A model generated the notes under the pieces. It had not been told where the DNA came from, made no database searches, and was given only the letters and a program-made list of their open reading frames with translations. A DNA stretch of 64,000 nt, from the NCBI GenBank assembly GCA_002298145.1, contig DBMP01000007.1:18594-82593 (forward strand), written 5' to 3'. This DNA is from Spartobacteria bacterium UBA695. GTDB taxonomy: Bacteria > Verrucomicrobiota > Verrucomicrobiia > Chthoniobacterales > Chthoniobacteraceae. Below are positions 53,463 to 62,667 of the stretch, piece by piece. How positions within the stretch are numbered: position 1 is the first letter of the stretch; every line of letters begins with the position of its first letter. A program made the translations under genes and the position numbers.

Positions 53463-54638
53463 ATGAGCCCAGAACAACAACTCGAAATCCTCACCCGCGG
53501 AGCCGCCCACATCATTTCCGAAGCCGAACTGCTCGAAAAACTCAAGCAGGGCCGGCCCTTGAACGTCAAACTCGGCGTCGACCCGACGGCCCCCGACATC
53601 CACCTCGGCTTCACCGTCGCCCTCCAGAAGCTCCGGCAATTCCAGGACCTCGGCCACACCGCCATCCTCATCATCGGCGACTTCACCGCCATGATCGGCG
53701 ACCCGAGCGGCCGCAGCAAGACCCGCCCGCAGCTCACCCACGACCAGGTCATGGCCAACGCCCAGAGCTTCCGCCAGCAGGCCTTTAAAATCCTCGACCC
53801 CACCCACACCCGCACGGTGTTTAACGGCGAGTGGTTCGAGATGATGACCTTCGAGGAAGTCATCCGCCTCAACAGCCGCGTCACCCTCCAGCAGATGCTC
53901 CAGCGCGAGGACTTCGCCAAGCGCCTGGCCAAAAACGAGCCCGTGCGGCTCCACGAAATCCAGTACCCGATCATCCAGGGCTGGGATTCCGTAAAAGTAC
54001 AGGCCGACGTGGAAATCGGCGGCACCGACCAGCTCTTCAACATCCTCGTCGGCCGCGATCTCCAGAAGGAAGAGGGCCTGCCGCAGCAAGTCGCCCTCAT
54101 GATGCCGCTCCTGGAAGGCCTCGACGGCGTCCAGAAAATGAGCAAGAGCCTGGGCAACTACGTCGGCGTCAGCGAAGCCCCGGAGACGATGTTCGGCAAA
54201 CTGATGAGCATCTCCGACACGCTCATGGAGCGCTACTACCTGCTGCTCCTGGGCGAGGTGCTCGACAAATCGCTCCACCCGATGGAGGCCAAGAAGCAGC
54301 TCGCCTCCAAGATCGTCGCCCGCTACCACTCCGCCGAAGCCGCCCAGGCGGCCCTGGAGGATTTCAACACCCGGTTTTCCAAAAAAGACCTCGCCCACGC
54401 CGAGCTCCCCGAGCTTCCGGCCAGCGGCATCGGCGCCGACATCGTCTCGGCAGTCGTCGCCGCCTACGCCCAGGGGTTCAACATCAAGAAATCCCGCGGC
54501 GACGCCCGGCGGCTCGTGGAACAAGGCAGCGTCCAGTGGAGCGGCGAGAAAATCACCGACCCGAAGGCGGCCCCCGCGTTTGCCCAGGGCGGCGAACTCA
54601 AGCTCGACAAAACCCGCGCCGTTCGCGTCGTAAGCTAA
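53463..54638 (+). CDS. tyrS: Tyrosyl-tRNA synthetase
   Basis: A 391-residue class I synthetase charging tRNA-Tyr. GVDPTAPDIHLGFT carries the HIGH-like motif, and KMSKSLGN is the second signature. The last 65 residues form an S4 RNA-binding domain (NIKKSRGDARRLVEQGSVQW). Start 53463 (MSPEQQLEIL). Confidence 0.96.
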   Translation: MSPEQQLEILTRGAAHIISEAELLEKLKQGRPLNVKLGVDPTAPDIHLGFTVALQKLRQFQDLGHTAILIIGDFTAMIGDPSGRSKTRPQLTHDQVMANAQSFRQQAFKILDPTHTRTVFNGEWFEMMTFEEVIRLNSRVTLQQMLQREDFAKRLAKNEPVRLHEIQYPIIQGWDSVKVQADVEIGGTDQLFNILVGRDLQKEEGLPQQVALMMPLLEGLDGVQKMSKSLGNYVGVSEAPETMFGKLMSISDTLMERYYLLLLGEVLDKSLHPMEAKKQLASKIVARYHSAEAAQAALEDFNTRFSKKDLAHAELPELPASGIGADIVSAVVAAYAQGFNIKKSRGDARRLVEQGSVQWSGEKITDPKAAPAFAQGGELKLDKTRAVRVVS

Positions 54639-54648
54639 AAGCCAAGCC

Positions 54649-54924
54649 ATGATGCTCGGGGCGCTCATCGAACTCAGTAAAGAGAGCGGAGGGTCCGTGG
54701 CGACGCTTGTCATTATTGGGGCCATTGCGTGGCTCTGGGCGCTGGTCACCGTGATCCGGGACCGGCGGATGAGCGACACCGACCGAATCATATGGACGGT
54801 GATCCTCTGCACGCTAAACATCCTGGGTGTGGTTCTTTATTTTCTGCTCGCGCCCTCCCCCAAGGCGCTTACCGATGAAGAATTGAAGGACCACTTCAAC
54901 AAAACCAGCGACCCCGATTCATAA
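54649..54924 (+). CDS. Small membrane protein, PLDc_N (cardiolipin synthase N-terminal) type
   Basis: A 91-residue protein with two hydrophobic helices (VATLVIIGAIAWLWALVTVI and WTVILCTLNILGVVLYFLLAP). The pattern resembles the PLDc_N module found alone or before phospholipase D domains. Here no catalytic domain follows. It lies 10 bases after tyrS. Confidence 0.7.
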   Translation: MMLGALIELSKESGGSVATLVIIGAIAWLWALVTVIRDRRMSDTDRIIWTVILCTLNILGVVLYFLLAPSPKALTDEELKDHFNKTSDPDS

Positions 54925-54927
54925 AAC

Positions 54928-55722
54928 GTGCCGGCAGCATTTCGATACACGCAAAAAAGGCTCGGGAGCCGAATAGCGCAAGTCATGCTTGCCTTTAACC
55001 TCCTGACCGTCCTTCTCCTCGCCTCCCCCACCGAGCCGCTTCCCTCAGTGGAGGAAGCCATCACCCAAGCCGCGCGCCAGCCGGGACGCCAAGCCCAGGA
55101 GACCCTCACCCGCGCCATGGGGCAAGCTCCGCGCGACAACGCCCGGCTGCTGGCCCGGCTTTCCCGCGCCTGGTCCGACGCCGTCGACCCCTCCGACCCC
55201 GCCACCGCCAAGGTCGCCGCCCGGCACGCGCTCGACCTCGGCCTCCAGGCCGTGGCCGCCGACCCGAAAAGCGCCCAGGCCCACCTGGCCCTCGCCATCG
55301 CCGAGGGGAAATGGACCGACTTCGTGGACCGCAAAACAAAAGTAGCCCTCTCTCGGCAGATCCGCAGCGAAGCCGAGCGGGCCATCGAGCTCGATCCCAA
55401 GCTCGACATGGCCTACCACGTCCTGGGCCGCTGGCATCTGGGCATGGCCGGGGTCAACCCCTTTATGCGCTTCGGCGCAAAGCTCACCGTGGGCGAGCTG
55501 CCCCCGGCGTCGATGGACGAGGCGGCGCGCAATCTTGAAAAAGCCTCCGAGCTTTCGCCCAAAACCATCATGCATCACCAGTACCTGGCACAGGTCTACG
55601 TAGCGCAGCACCGCAAGAGCGACGCCCAGCGCCAGTGGGAAAAGGTCTTGGCCCTCTCCGCGCAAGACCACGACGACGAACTCGCCCAGCAGCAAGCCCG
55701 CGCGGCTTTAGGCCGGTTTTAG
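54928..55722 (+). CDS. Exported TPR-like protein
   Basis: A 264-residue protein starting GTG at 54928, or shorter by 19 residues from ATG 54985, which puts the hydrophobic LLTVLLLASPTEPL segment nearer the N-terminus. Its body has helical repeats (AVAADPKSAQAHLALAIAEG, AIELDPKLDMAYHVLG). Its end overlaps the hxlR end by 15 bases, as convergent genes. Confidence 0.65.
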   Translation: MPAAFRYTQKRLGSRIAQVMLAFNLLTVLLLASPTEPLPSVEEAITQAARQPGRQAQETLTRAMGQAPRDNARLLARLSRAWSDAVDPSDPATAKVAARHALDLGLQAVAADPKSAQAHLALAIAEGKWTDFVDRKTKVALSRQIRSEAERAIELDPKLDMAYHVLGRWHLGMAGVNPFMRFGAKLTVGELPPASMDEAARNLEKASELSPKTIMHHQYLAQVYVAQHRKSDAQRQWEKVLALSAQDHDDELAQQQARAALGRF

Positions 55723-56037
55723 CCTTTTACCCGGCCTCGGGTTGGCCGCACCCCAGGCACACATCGCCGCCATGAGAGGCTTGAGCGATTGGCCCAGGGG
55801 CGAAAGAGAATATTCCACCCGGGGAGGCACCTCGCGATAGATTTTCCTTTGGACGACGCCGTCCCGCTCCAACTCCCGCAATTGCTGGGTGAGCATCTTG
55901 GCGCTGGCTTGGGGAACCAAGCGCCCCAACTCTCCGGAACGGCGCGGGCCTTCGGCAAGGAAATGAAGGATCAGGGGCTTCCACTTGCCGCCGATGACCT
56001 CCAGCGTCCGAGTAATTGGGCAGCTTTCATAGTTCAT
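55708..56037 (-). CDS. HxlR-family transcriptional regulator
   Basis: A 109-residue winged-helix protein with the family start ESCPITRTLEVIGGKWKPLI and a following LTQQLRELERDGVV helix. HxlR proteins often sense redox or electrophile stress by their single N-terminal cysteine. It is transcribed divergently from a quinone reductase, its probable target. A TTG at 56046 is an alternative start. Confidence 0.9.
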   Translation of the reverse strand: MNYESCPITRTLEVIGGKWKPLILHFLAEGPRRSGELGRLVPQASAKMLTQQLRELERDGVVQRKIYREVPPRVEYSLSPLGQSLKPLMAAMCAWGAANPRPGKRLKPA

Positions 56038-56045
56038 TATCAGCA

Positions 56046-56094
56046 AGTTACACTTTTAGGTAGGTATATGTCAAAATAGTAGGTACTTGTAACT
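56046..56094. promoter_or_regulatory. Candidate HxlR operator in the divergent promoter
   Basis: AGTTACA (56046-56052) and TGTAACT (56088-56094) flank the region as inverted half-sites, with TAGGTAGGTATATG and TAGTAGGTACTTG as internal near-repeats. The location between hxlR and the quinone reductase gene suits autoregulation. Confidence 0.55.
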
Positions 56095-56150
56095 CTTGGA
56101 GCCATGGCGATACTTCGTTGCAACGTCCACAACGCACCAGAGGTAACCGC

Positions 56151-56975
56151 ATGAATATCTTCATCGTTTTCGCTCATCCGGAGCCAAAATCACTCAACGC
56201 TTCGCTGCTCAACTTTTCCGTCGAGGTCCTCAAAGAAGCGGGGCATCAGGTCCAGGTATCCGACCTTTACGCGATGCGTTGGAAGGCCGTTGCGGATCGG
56301 GATGACTTTCCGTGGCTCGACGCCGGGGTGCCGCTCCAGTACGCAAATGCCTCCGGCGAGGCGTTCACCCAACATCGGCAACTCCCCGAGATCGAGGCGG
56401 AACAGCAAAAGCTCTTGTGGGCCGATTTCGTCATCTTCCAGTTTCCGCTTTGGTGGTACTCGATGCCCGCGATTTTGAAAGGGTGGGTCGACCGGGTCTA
56501 CGCCTACAAGTTCGCCTATGGCGTGGGCGTGCATCAGGGGGAAAAGTGGGGCGAACGCTTCGGGGAGGGCGTCTTGAAGGGCCGCAAGGCGATGGTGGTG
56601 CTGACCGCCGGGGGCCGCGAACTGCATTATAGCCCGCGCGGGGTCAATGGGTACCTGGAAGACCTGCTTTGGCCGATTCAGCACGGGATTCTATTCTATC
56701 CGGGCATGTACCCGCTGCCCCCGTTTACGGCCTTTGAAGTAAACCCCCGGACCGCACCCGAGGCGTTCGAGCAAATCAAAGCGGCCTACAAGGAGCGGTT
56801 GCTGACGCTCGAAACCACTCCGGTCATTCAATACCGCTCCCAAAACGGGGGCGATTATGACGGCCAACAGCTGCTGAAACCGGGCCGGGAGGGCAAAGGG
56901 GTAACGGGCTTGGCGATTCACCAGATCCATCCGCGGGTCGGAAGCTATGGCGGGGAAGCCGAGGCCCCGCTCTAG
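56151..56975 (+). CDS. NAD(P)H:quinone oxidoreductase (flavodoxin-like, NQO1/MdaB type)
   Basis: A 274-residue Flavodoxin_2 protein. MNIFIVFAHPEPKSLNASLL and FVIFQFPLWWYSMPAILKGW are signatures, as is VVLTAGGRELHYS. It reduces quinones or electrophiles in two-electron steps and protects from redox cycling. AGAGG lies 7 bases before ATG. HxlR is the likely regulator. It overlaps the convergent MFS gene by 4 bases. Confidence 0.9.
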   Translation: MNIFIVFAHPEPKSLNASLLNFSVEVLKEAGHQVQVSDLYAMRWKAVADRDDFPWLDAGVPLQYANASGEAFTQHRQLPEIEAEQQKLLWADFVIFQFPLWWYSMPAILKGWVDRVYAYKFAYGVGVHQGEKWGERFGEGVLKGRKAMVVLTAGGRELHYSPRGVNGYLEDLLWPIQHGILFYPGMYPLPPFTAFEVNPRTAPEAFEQIKAAYKERLLTLETTPVIQYRSQNGGDYDGQQLLKPGREGKGVTGLAIHQIHPRVGSYGGEAEAPL

Positions 56976-58198
56976 GCTTCGGACACCGCTTCAGCGGCAG
57001 GCGCTCTCCCGGTGAGGGCCAGGAAGGCCGTCAGCGCGCCCAAGCCGCACACCACCATGGTGGCCGTCATCGGCTGCGCCGTGCCGTTGTGCAAAAAGCC
57101 GACCGCCGCTCCAGAGAGGCCGCCAAGGGCGAACTGCACCAGGCCGAGCACCGCCGAGGCGCTCCCGGCCTTCCGCCCAAAGGGAGCCATGGCGGCGGCG
57201 GGGAAGTTCGGGGCTGCGAAGCCGAAGGTCAGCAGCGTGGCAAAAAGGCACCCCGCCAGCAACGGCAGCCCGCCCCATCCAGTCACACCGCAAGCCAGAA
57301 GCGCCAGCGCCAGGAGGACATTCGCCACCAGGGCCCAGCCGAGGATCGACTCCGGGGTCCAGCGCCGGAGCATCCAGCGGTTGACCTGCCCCGCGCCCAT
57401 CATGCCGAGGGCGTTGATGCCGAAAAAGTAGCCGAAGTGCTGCGGCGAGACGCCATAGAGGTCGATGTAAACAAAGGAGGAATCCGAAATGTAGGCAAAG
57501 AGCGTCCCGGAGGTGAACCCGCCCACCAGCGCGTAGCCGACGAAGCTCCGGTGCCGGAAGAGCGAGGCGAGGCTGCAAACCGCCTTCCAGACGCCGTCGC
57601 GCAGGCGGCGTTCGAGGGGGTGGGTCTCCGGCAGGCCCCACCAGGTTGCCAGAAAACAGACGGCGCCGAAGCCCGCCAGGATCATGAAAATCAGCCGCCA
57701 GTTCCCCAAAAGCAGCATCTGACCGCCGACCCACGGGGCCACGATGGGGGCAATGCCCGTCACGAGCATCAGTTCGGAGAAAATCCGCGCCGAGGCCCGT
57801 TCGTCGTAGAGATCGCGCACCACGGCTCGGGCAATCACCATTCCCGACGCGCCACCGAGCGCTTGGAGCACGCGGGCCGCGACGAGCACGCCGACCGTCG
57901 GGGCGGCCATGCACCCGAGCGAACCGAGCGTGTAGAGAGCACACCCGGTGAGAAGCGGCAACCGGCGTCCGAACCGGTCGGCCAGGGCCCCGTAGAACGC
58001 CTGGCTCAAGCCCGCCGCCAGCAGGTAGACCGCGAGGGTCAGTTGCACCGCGCCGGGCCGCGCGCCGAGATCCCGCGTAATCTGCGAGAACGCGGGCAGA
58101 TACATGTCGATCGACATCGGCCCAAACGCCGTCAGCACCCCGAGCAGGAAGGTCAGGTGACGCGGAGGGCGGATGGGCGAGGTAGACACTTCTAGCAC
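56972..58198 (-). CDS. Bcr/CflA-family drug resistance transporter (MFS)
   Basis: A 408-residue MFS exporter with about 12 helices. The Bcr/CflA pattern includes LTFLLGVLTAFGPMSIDMYL at the start, the MFS motif GALADRFGRRLPLLTGCALY and VRDLYDERASARIFSELM. It is predicted to expel drugs or metabolites by proton antiport. It overlaps the end of alaS by 7 bases, so they are cotranscribed. Confidence 0.9.
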   Translation of the reverse strand: MLEVSTSPIRPPRHLTFLLGVLTAFGPMSIDMYLPAFSQITRDLGARPGAVQLTLAVYLLAAGLSQAFYGALADRFGRRLPLLTGCALYTLGSLGCMAAPTVGVLVAARVLQALGGASGMVIARAVVRDLYDERASARIFSELMLVTGIAPIVAPWVGGQMLLLGNWRLIFMILAGFGAVCFLATWWGLPETHPLERRLRDGVWKAVCSLASLFRHRSFVGYALVGGFTSGTLFAYISDSSFVYIDLYGVSPQHFGYFFGINALGMMGAGQVNRWMLRRWTPESILGWALVANVLLALALLACGVTGWGGLPLLAGCLFATLLTFGFAAPNFPAAAMAPFGRKAGSASAVLGLVQFALGGLSGAAVGFLHNGTAQPMTATMVVCGLGALTAFLALTGRAPAAEAVSEA

Positions 58199-60912
58199 CC
58201 CAGCAGTTCGCGAGCCTTGGCCAGGGCGGCCTCGACCTGCGAAGCGTCCTTGCCCGCACCCCGAGCGAAATCGGGACGGCCGCCGCCGCGTCCGCCGAGG
58301 ATTGGGGCGAGCGCCTGGACCAGCTTGCCCGCCTGGAATTTCTTAACGAACTCGGGCGAAACGCTGGCGACGAGCGGGACTTGGCCCGCGCCCGTTCCGA
58401 CCAACACGGTGACGCCAACGAATTCCCCCTTAAGGGCTTCGGCCACGGCCTGGAGCGCATCGCCATCGACCGCGCCGAGGTTGGCCACGATGGCCGGGGT
58501 CTCGCCGAGCTGGACGGCCTTGCCGAGGAGCGCGCGGGCGGTTTCGGCGGCCTGGCGCTGCTGGGCGGCCTTGAGCTGTTTGTGAAGTTCTTTCTGTTCG
58601 TTGATCAGCGCTTCGAGCTTCTTCTCCAGCTCCCCGACCGGTGTGCCCAGACGGCCCGCGATCTCAAAAAGGCGCTCGGAGGCGGCGCGCGCCTGTTCGT
58701 AGGCCTCAAGGCCCGCGACGGCTTCGATGCGCCGGACGCCCGCCGCAATGGCGGATTCGCCCAGGATGCGGAAGAGGCCGATCTCGCCGGTGGCGGAGAC
58801 GTGCGTGCCGCCGCAAAGCTCCATGGAGTAGCCGTCCAGGACGTGCGGGTCGCCGCCGACCTGCACCACGCGGACGACGTCGCCGTATTTGTCGCCGAAG
58901 AATTGCTGGATGTGCTGGTTGCCGCGAATGTCGGAGTAGGGCACCTCGGTCCAGGAGACCGGAACGTCCTCGACGATCTTCTCGTTGACGAGCCGCTCGA
59001 CCTCGCGCACCTGGTGCGGGGTGAGCGCGCCGCTGTTGAAGTCGAACGTCAGCTTGTCCGGGCCAACAAAGGAGCCCTTCTGCGCGATCTCGGTGCTCAC
59101 CACTTTGTGCAGCGCCCAGTGGAGGAGGTGCGTGACGGTGTGGTGCCGGGCGATGGCCGCGCGGCGGGCGGTATCGACGGAGATGGTGACTTTCGTGCCA
59201 ATGGCGGGGGCGTCGGCTTCGGCCAGGAAGTGGAGCCAGGTCGCGCCGGTTTTCTGCGTGCCGACGACGTGCCAGAGCTGGCCCGCGCCTTCGAGTTCGC
59301 CGGTGTCGCCCACCTGGCCGCCCATTTCGGCGTAGGATACGGAAGTATCGAGGATGACGGCGGTTTTGCCCTTCACTTCGACGACGTCAAGGACCAGGGC
59401 CTCGGCGCTCAGGTTGTCGTAACCGATGAATTTGGTCGGCCCGGCTTCGATGTTCGAGACGCTGATGATTTCCCGCTTCTGCGCGGCCCGGGCGCGTTCG
59501 CGCTGTTCGTTCATGAGCTTCTCGAAACCCTCGACGTCCACCTTGAGGCCGCGCTCGCGGGCGAGGAGTTCGGTCAAGTCGAGCGGGAAGCCCTGCTCGT
59601 CGTAAAGGCGGAAGGCAAATGCGCCGCTGATCCGCTTGGTTTCGAGCCCGGCGGTCTCGCTTTCGAAAAGGGCGATGCCGTGGTCGAGCGTCCGGTTGAA
59701 CGCCTCTTCCTCGCGCTTGATGACTTCCTTCACGTGCGCGGCCTTGGCGCGGATTTCGGGGAAGACGTCGCCCATGGTGCGGGCGAGGACGTCCACCAAC
59801 TGGTAGAAGAACGGTTTCTGGAACCCGAGCGTGCGCCCGTACTTGACGGCCCGGCGCAGGATGCGGCGCAGGACGTAGTTGCGGTCGGTGTTGCCGGGCT
59901 GAATGCCGTCGGCGATGGCGAAGCTCAAGGTCCGGATGTGATCGGAGATGACGCGGAAGGCGACGTCGATTTTCTCCTCCTCGGTGTCGCCGGTGCTGCC
60001 GGATTCGGGGAGCGTGCAGCCGTATTTCAGGCCGCTCATTTTCTCCAGTTCGTCGAAGATCGGGCGGAAAATATCGGTCTCGTAGTTGGAGATTTTCGCG
60101 TGGGCGAAGTCGGTGAAGTTCTTGGTACCCTGGATGATCGAGACGACGCGCTCGAAGCCCATGCCGGTATCGACGTGCTTGGCCGGGAGCGGGACAAAGG
60201 AGCCGTCCGGGTTGGCATTGAACTGCATGAAGACCAAGTTCCAGATCTCGATACACTCGGCGGTGCCCTGGTTGACGAGCTTGCCCGCGGTGTCGCCCGC
60301 CGGGGTGAGGTCGACGTGCAGCTCGGAGCAGGGGCCGCACGGGCCGGTCTCGCCCATCATCCAGAAGTTGTCCTTTTTGTTGCCGTTGACGATGTGGACC
60401 TTCGGGTCGAGGCCGACGCTCTCGAAGAGGACCTTCCAGCAGTCGTAGGCTTCCTGGTCGAATTCGGCGGGATCGCCCTGGGTCTTGTCGGGGCAATAAA
60501 CGGTGGCGTAGAGGCGCTGGGCGGGGAATTTCCACTTGAGGACGACCAGCTCCCAGGCCCATTCGATGGCCTCTTTTTTGAAATAGTCGCCGTAGGACCA
60601 GTTCCCCAGCATCTCAAAGAAGGTGTGGTGGTAGGTGTCGAGGCCGACGTCGTCGAGGTCGTTGTGCTTGCCGCCCGCGCGGATGCACTTCTGGGTGTCG
60701 CAGGCGCGAGTCGGGAGCGCGGGCTTGGCCAGCGGCCACTTATCCACGTCCGGAGCCGCTTCACCGAGGAAGATGGGGACGAATTGGTTCATCCCGGCGT
60801 TGGTGAAAAGCAGGTTCGGCGAGCTCGGCAGCAAGCTCGAAGAAGGGACGATGGTGTGCCCTTTTTCGTGGAAGAAATCGAGATACGACTGGCGGAGTTG
60901 CGAACTGGTCAT
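58192..60912 (-). CDS. alaS: Alanyl-tRNA synthetase
   Basis: A 906-residue class II synthetase charging tRNA-Ala. The catalytic domain opens RQSYLDFFHEKGHTIVPSSS and includes FTNAGMNQFVPIFLG. The editing domain has HHTVTHLLHWAL and the zinc-binding LCGGTHVSATGE. The C-terminal DHHA1-like domain ends in GGRGGGRPDFARGAG, with AALAKARELL last. Start 60912 (MTSSQLRQSY) is used; the open frame runs 438 bases further upstream but that sequence is not AlaS. Confidence 0.97.
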   Translation of the reverse strand: MTSSQLRQSYLDFFHEKGHTIVPSSSLLPSSPNLLFTNAGMNQFVPIFLGEAAPDVDKWPLAKPALPTRACDTQKCIRAGGKHNDLDDVGLDTYHHTFFEMLGNWSYGDYFKKEAIEWAWELVVLKWKFPAQRLYATVYCPDKTQGDPAEFDQEAYDCWKVLFESVGLDPKVHIVNGNKKDNFWMMGETGPCGPCSELHVDLTPAGDTAGKLVNQGTAECIEIWNLVFMQFNANPDGSFVPLPAKHVDTGMGFERVVSIIQGTKNFTDFAHAKISNYETDIFRPIFDELEKMSGLKYGCTLPESGSTGDTEEEKIDVAFRVISDHIRTLSFAIADGIQPGNTDRNYVLRRILRRAVKYGRTLGFQKPFFYQLVDVLARTMGDVFPEIRAKAAHVKEVIKREEEAFNRTLDHGIALFESETAGLETKRISGAFAFRLYDEQGFPLDLTELLARERGLKVDVEGFEKLMNEQRERARAAQKREIISVSNIEAGPTKFIGYDNLSAEALVLDVVEVKGKTAVILDTSVSYAEMGGQVGDTGELEGAGQLWHVVGTQKTGATWLHFLAEADAPAIGTKVTISVDTARRAAIARHHTVTHLLHWALHKVVSTEIAQKGSFVGPDKLTFDFNSGALTPHQVREVERLVNEKIVEDVPVSWTEVPYSDIRGNQHIQQFFGDKYGDVVRVVQVGGDPHVLDGYSMELCGGTHVSATGEIGLFRILGESAIAAGVRRIEAVAGLEAYEQARAASERLFEIAGRLGTPVGELEKKLEALINEQKELHKQLKAAQQRQAAETARALLGKAVQLGETPAIVANLGAVDGDALQAVAEALKGEFVGVTVLVGTGAGQVPLVASVSPEFVKKFQAGKLVQALAPILGGRGGGRPDFARGAGKDASQVEAALAKARELLGC

Positions 60913-61095
60913 AAAAAAATGGGCCGCGGGATGGACCGGCGGAACGGGAAATAAACCATCACCGGAAAGAAATTTCCAGAAAAGAAGCGTGCGGCCCGGA
61001 GGTTCCGATGAAAGGATGCCAGCGGCTTGGTTTGAATGCGCAATCGGCTTGACGCGCCTATCAAATAGGCCCAGAAGGCTGCCTTTTACGCATTT

Positions 61096-61353
61096 ATGTT
61101 TCACCGCGATATCCCGAACTACCTTCCACAAGCCATCCTGACGGCTGTTTTTTGCTGTCTGCCGCTTGGGCTGATCGGGCTGTACAACTCCTTCCTGGTG
61201 AACCAGCGGCTGCGAAACGAGGATATCGAGGGAGCCTGGGAGGCCTCGCGACGGGCCCGGATGTGGTGCATGTTCAGTTTCGTCATCGGCGTCCTGTGTC
61301 TTTTCATCTACGCCTTGAGCCGGGGCTTTACGCTCATGGGTGGGGCACAATGA
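61096..61353 (+). CDS. CD225/dispanin-family membrane protein
   Basis: An 85-residue two-helix membrane protein. PNYLPQAILTAVFCCLPLG and ASRRARMWCMFSFVIGVLCL match the CD225 (dispanin) pattern, which in animals is seen in interferon-induced membrane proteins. The bacterial role is unknown. It overlaps the next gene as ATGA, so the two are translationally coupled. Confidence 0.85.
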   Translation: MFHRDIPNYLPQAILTAVFCCLPLGLIGLYNSFLVNQRLRNEDIEGAWEASRRARMWCMFSFVIGVLCLFIYALSRGFTLMGGAQ

Positions 61354-61730
61354 CGACCCGCGCGCGCCAGCTCGTTTGGGGAACGGCCGCGCTGGGAGCC
61401 GCCGCGCTGCTCTACCATTGCAACCCGGCGGGGAACACGCTTTACCCGCCCTGCCCGCTTCATGCGCTGACGGGCTGCTACTGCCCCGGCTGCGGAAGCC
61501 TGCGGGCGGCCCATGCGCTGCTACACTTCGACGTCGCCGCCGCTTGGCACCTTAACCCGCTGATGGTCGCCTCCCTGCCGGTGCTGGCCCTGGCGCAGGT
61601 GAAGGGGAGCCCCGTGAACCGGGCCTTTCAGCACCCCGCCGCGCCGTGGGTAGCCGGTGGGATCATCGTGGCGTTCTGGGTTTTGCGAAACCTCCCCTTC
61701 GCGCCCTTCCTGCTCCTGGCGCCGCATTGA
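61350..61730 (+). CDS. DUF2752-family membrane protein
   Basis: A 126-residue protein with about three hydrophobic helices. CPLHALTGCYCPGCGSLRAA is the DUF2752 signature (four cysteines in a CxCxxCG arrangement). DUF2752 proteins are often linked with CD225 proteins in Verrucomicrobiota and Planctomycetota; function is unknown. It overlaps the CD225 gene by 4 bases. Confidence 0.85.
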   Translation: MTTRARQLVWGTAALGAAALLYHCNPAGNTLYPPCPLHALTGCYCPGCGSLRAAHALLHFDVAAAWHLNPLMVASLPVLALAQVKGSPVNRAFQHPAAPWVAGGIIVAFWVLRNLPFAPFLLLAPH

Positions 61731-61745
61731 AACGGCCCCGGGGCT

Positions 61746-62585
61746 CTACGCGAGCTTCTCGTGGTCGATGGTCGTGAGCCTGCGGGCGCGGCTGCCGAGC
61801 TTGGGGATGCAGTCGATGAGGGCCCGGGTGTAGGGGTGCTGCGGGTGGCGCAGGACGTCCTCGGTTTTGCCGTATTCGACGATTTTCCCCCGGAACATCA
61901 CGGCCACGCGGTCGGCCAGGCCGCCGATGATGCCGAAGTTGTGCGTGATGAGGAGGATGCTCATGCCGAGCTGGCGCTTGATGTCGCGCAGGAGCTCGAT
62001 GATCTGCGCCTGGATGGTGACGTCGAGCGCGGTGGTCGGCTCGTCGGCCACAAGGAGGTCGGGCTGGCAGGAGAGGGCCATGGCGATCATGGCGCGCTGT
62101 TGCATGCCGCCGCTGAGCTGGTGGGGGTAGTCCCACATGCGCTGCTCCGGCTTGACGATGCCGACCAAGCCCAGCCACTTGGCGACTTCGGCATCGTAGT
62201 CGGTGACGTCGGGCCGGTGGAGCTTGAGGGCTTCGGCGATCTGGAAGTGGATGGTAAAGACGGGGTTGAGCGAGGTGGAGGGTTCCTGGAAAATATAGGC
62301 GATCCGTTTGCCGCGCACGCCGCGCAGTTCGCTGGGGCGCATGGCGAGCACGTTAAAGCCGTTGAGCAGGATCTCGCCGCCGGTGTACCGGGCGGGCGGC
62401 TCCGGCAAGAGGCGGGTGAGCGAAAGGGCGGTGACGCTTTTGCCCGAGCCGCTCTCGCCCACGACGGCGAGCGTTTCCCCGGCGTCGATCGAGAAGGAGA
62501 CGTCTTTGACGGCCTCCACGGTGCCTTCTTCCGTGGCGAACTGGACCGAGAGATTCCGGACTTCTAGCAGCGGTGCGTGGCTCAT
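61746..62585 (-). CDS. Peptide/nickel ABC transporter ATPase (OppD/DppD-like)
   Basis: A 279-residue ATPase with Walker A GESGSGKSVTAL, the ABC signature LSGGMQQRAMIAMAL and Walker B LLVADEPTTALDVT. The C-terminal oligopeptide extension is shortened (ends SRARRLTTIDHEKLA) and its zinc or iron-sulfur cysteines are absent; OppD is usually about 320 residues. No permease, substrate-binding protein or OppF is beside it. Confidence 0.85.
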   Translation of the reverse strand: MSHAPLLEVRNLSVQFATEEGTVEAVKDVSFSIDAGETLAVVGESGSGKSVTALSLTRLLPEPPARYTGGEILLNGFNVLAMRPSELRGVRGKRIAYIFQEPSTSLNPVFTIHFQIAEALKLHRPDVTDYDAEVAKWLGLVGIVKPEQRMWDYPHQLSGGMQQRAMIAMALSCQPDLLVADEPTTALDVTIQAQIIELLRDIKRQLGMSILLITHNFGIIGGLADRVAVMFRGKIVEYGKTEDVLRHPQHPYTRALIDCIPKLGSRARRLTTIDHEKLA

Positions 62586-62667
62586 GTGATTTGCGGCAGA
62601 GTATAGCAGAATTCTCGGGATTTCGCGAGCGGGAGGCGGCGCGGTTCCCCGCGGGGTCCGGCCCGGC

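Noticed and set aside
58381..60954. An 857-residue open frame on the plus strand opposite alaS
   Set aside because: It is antisense to a certain gene and its composition follows the complementary codon bias of GC-rich DNA. Similar long antisense frames lie opposite pyk (44414-45775), fba (11466-12674) and metG (17444-18982).
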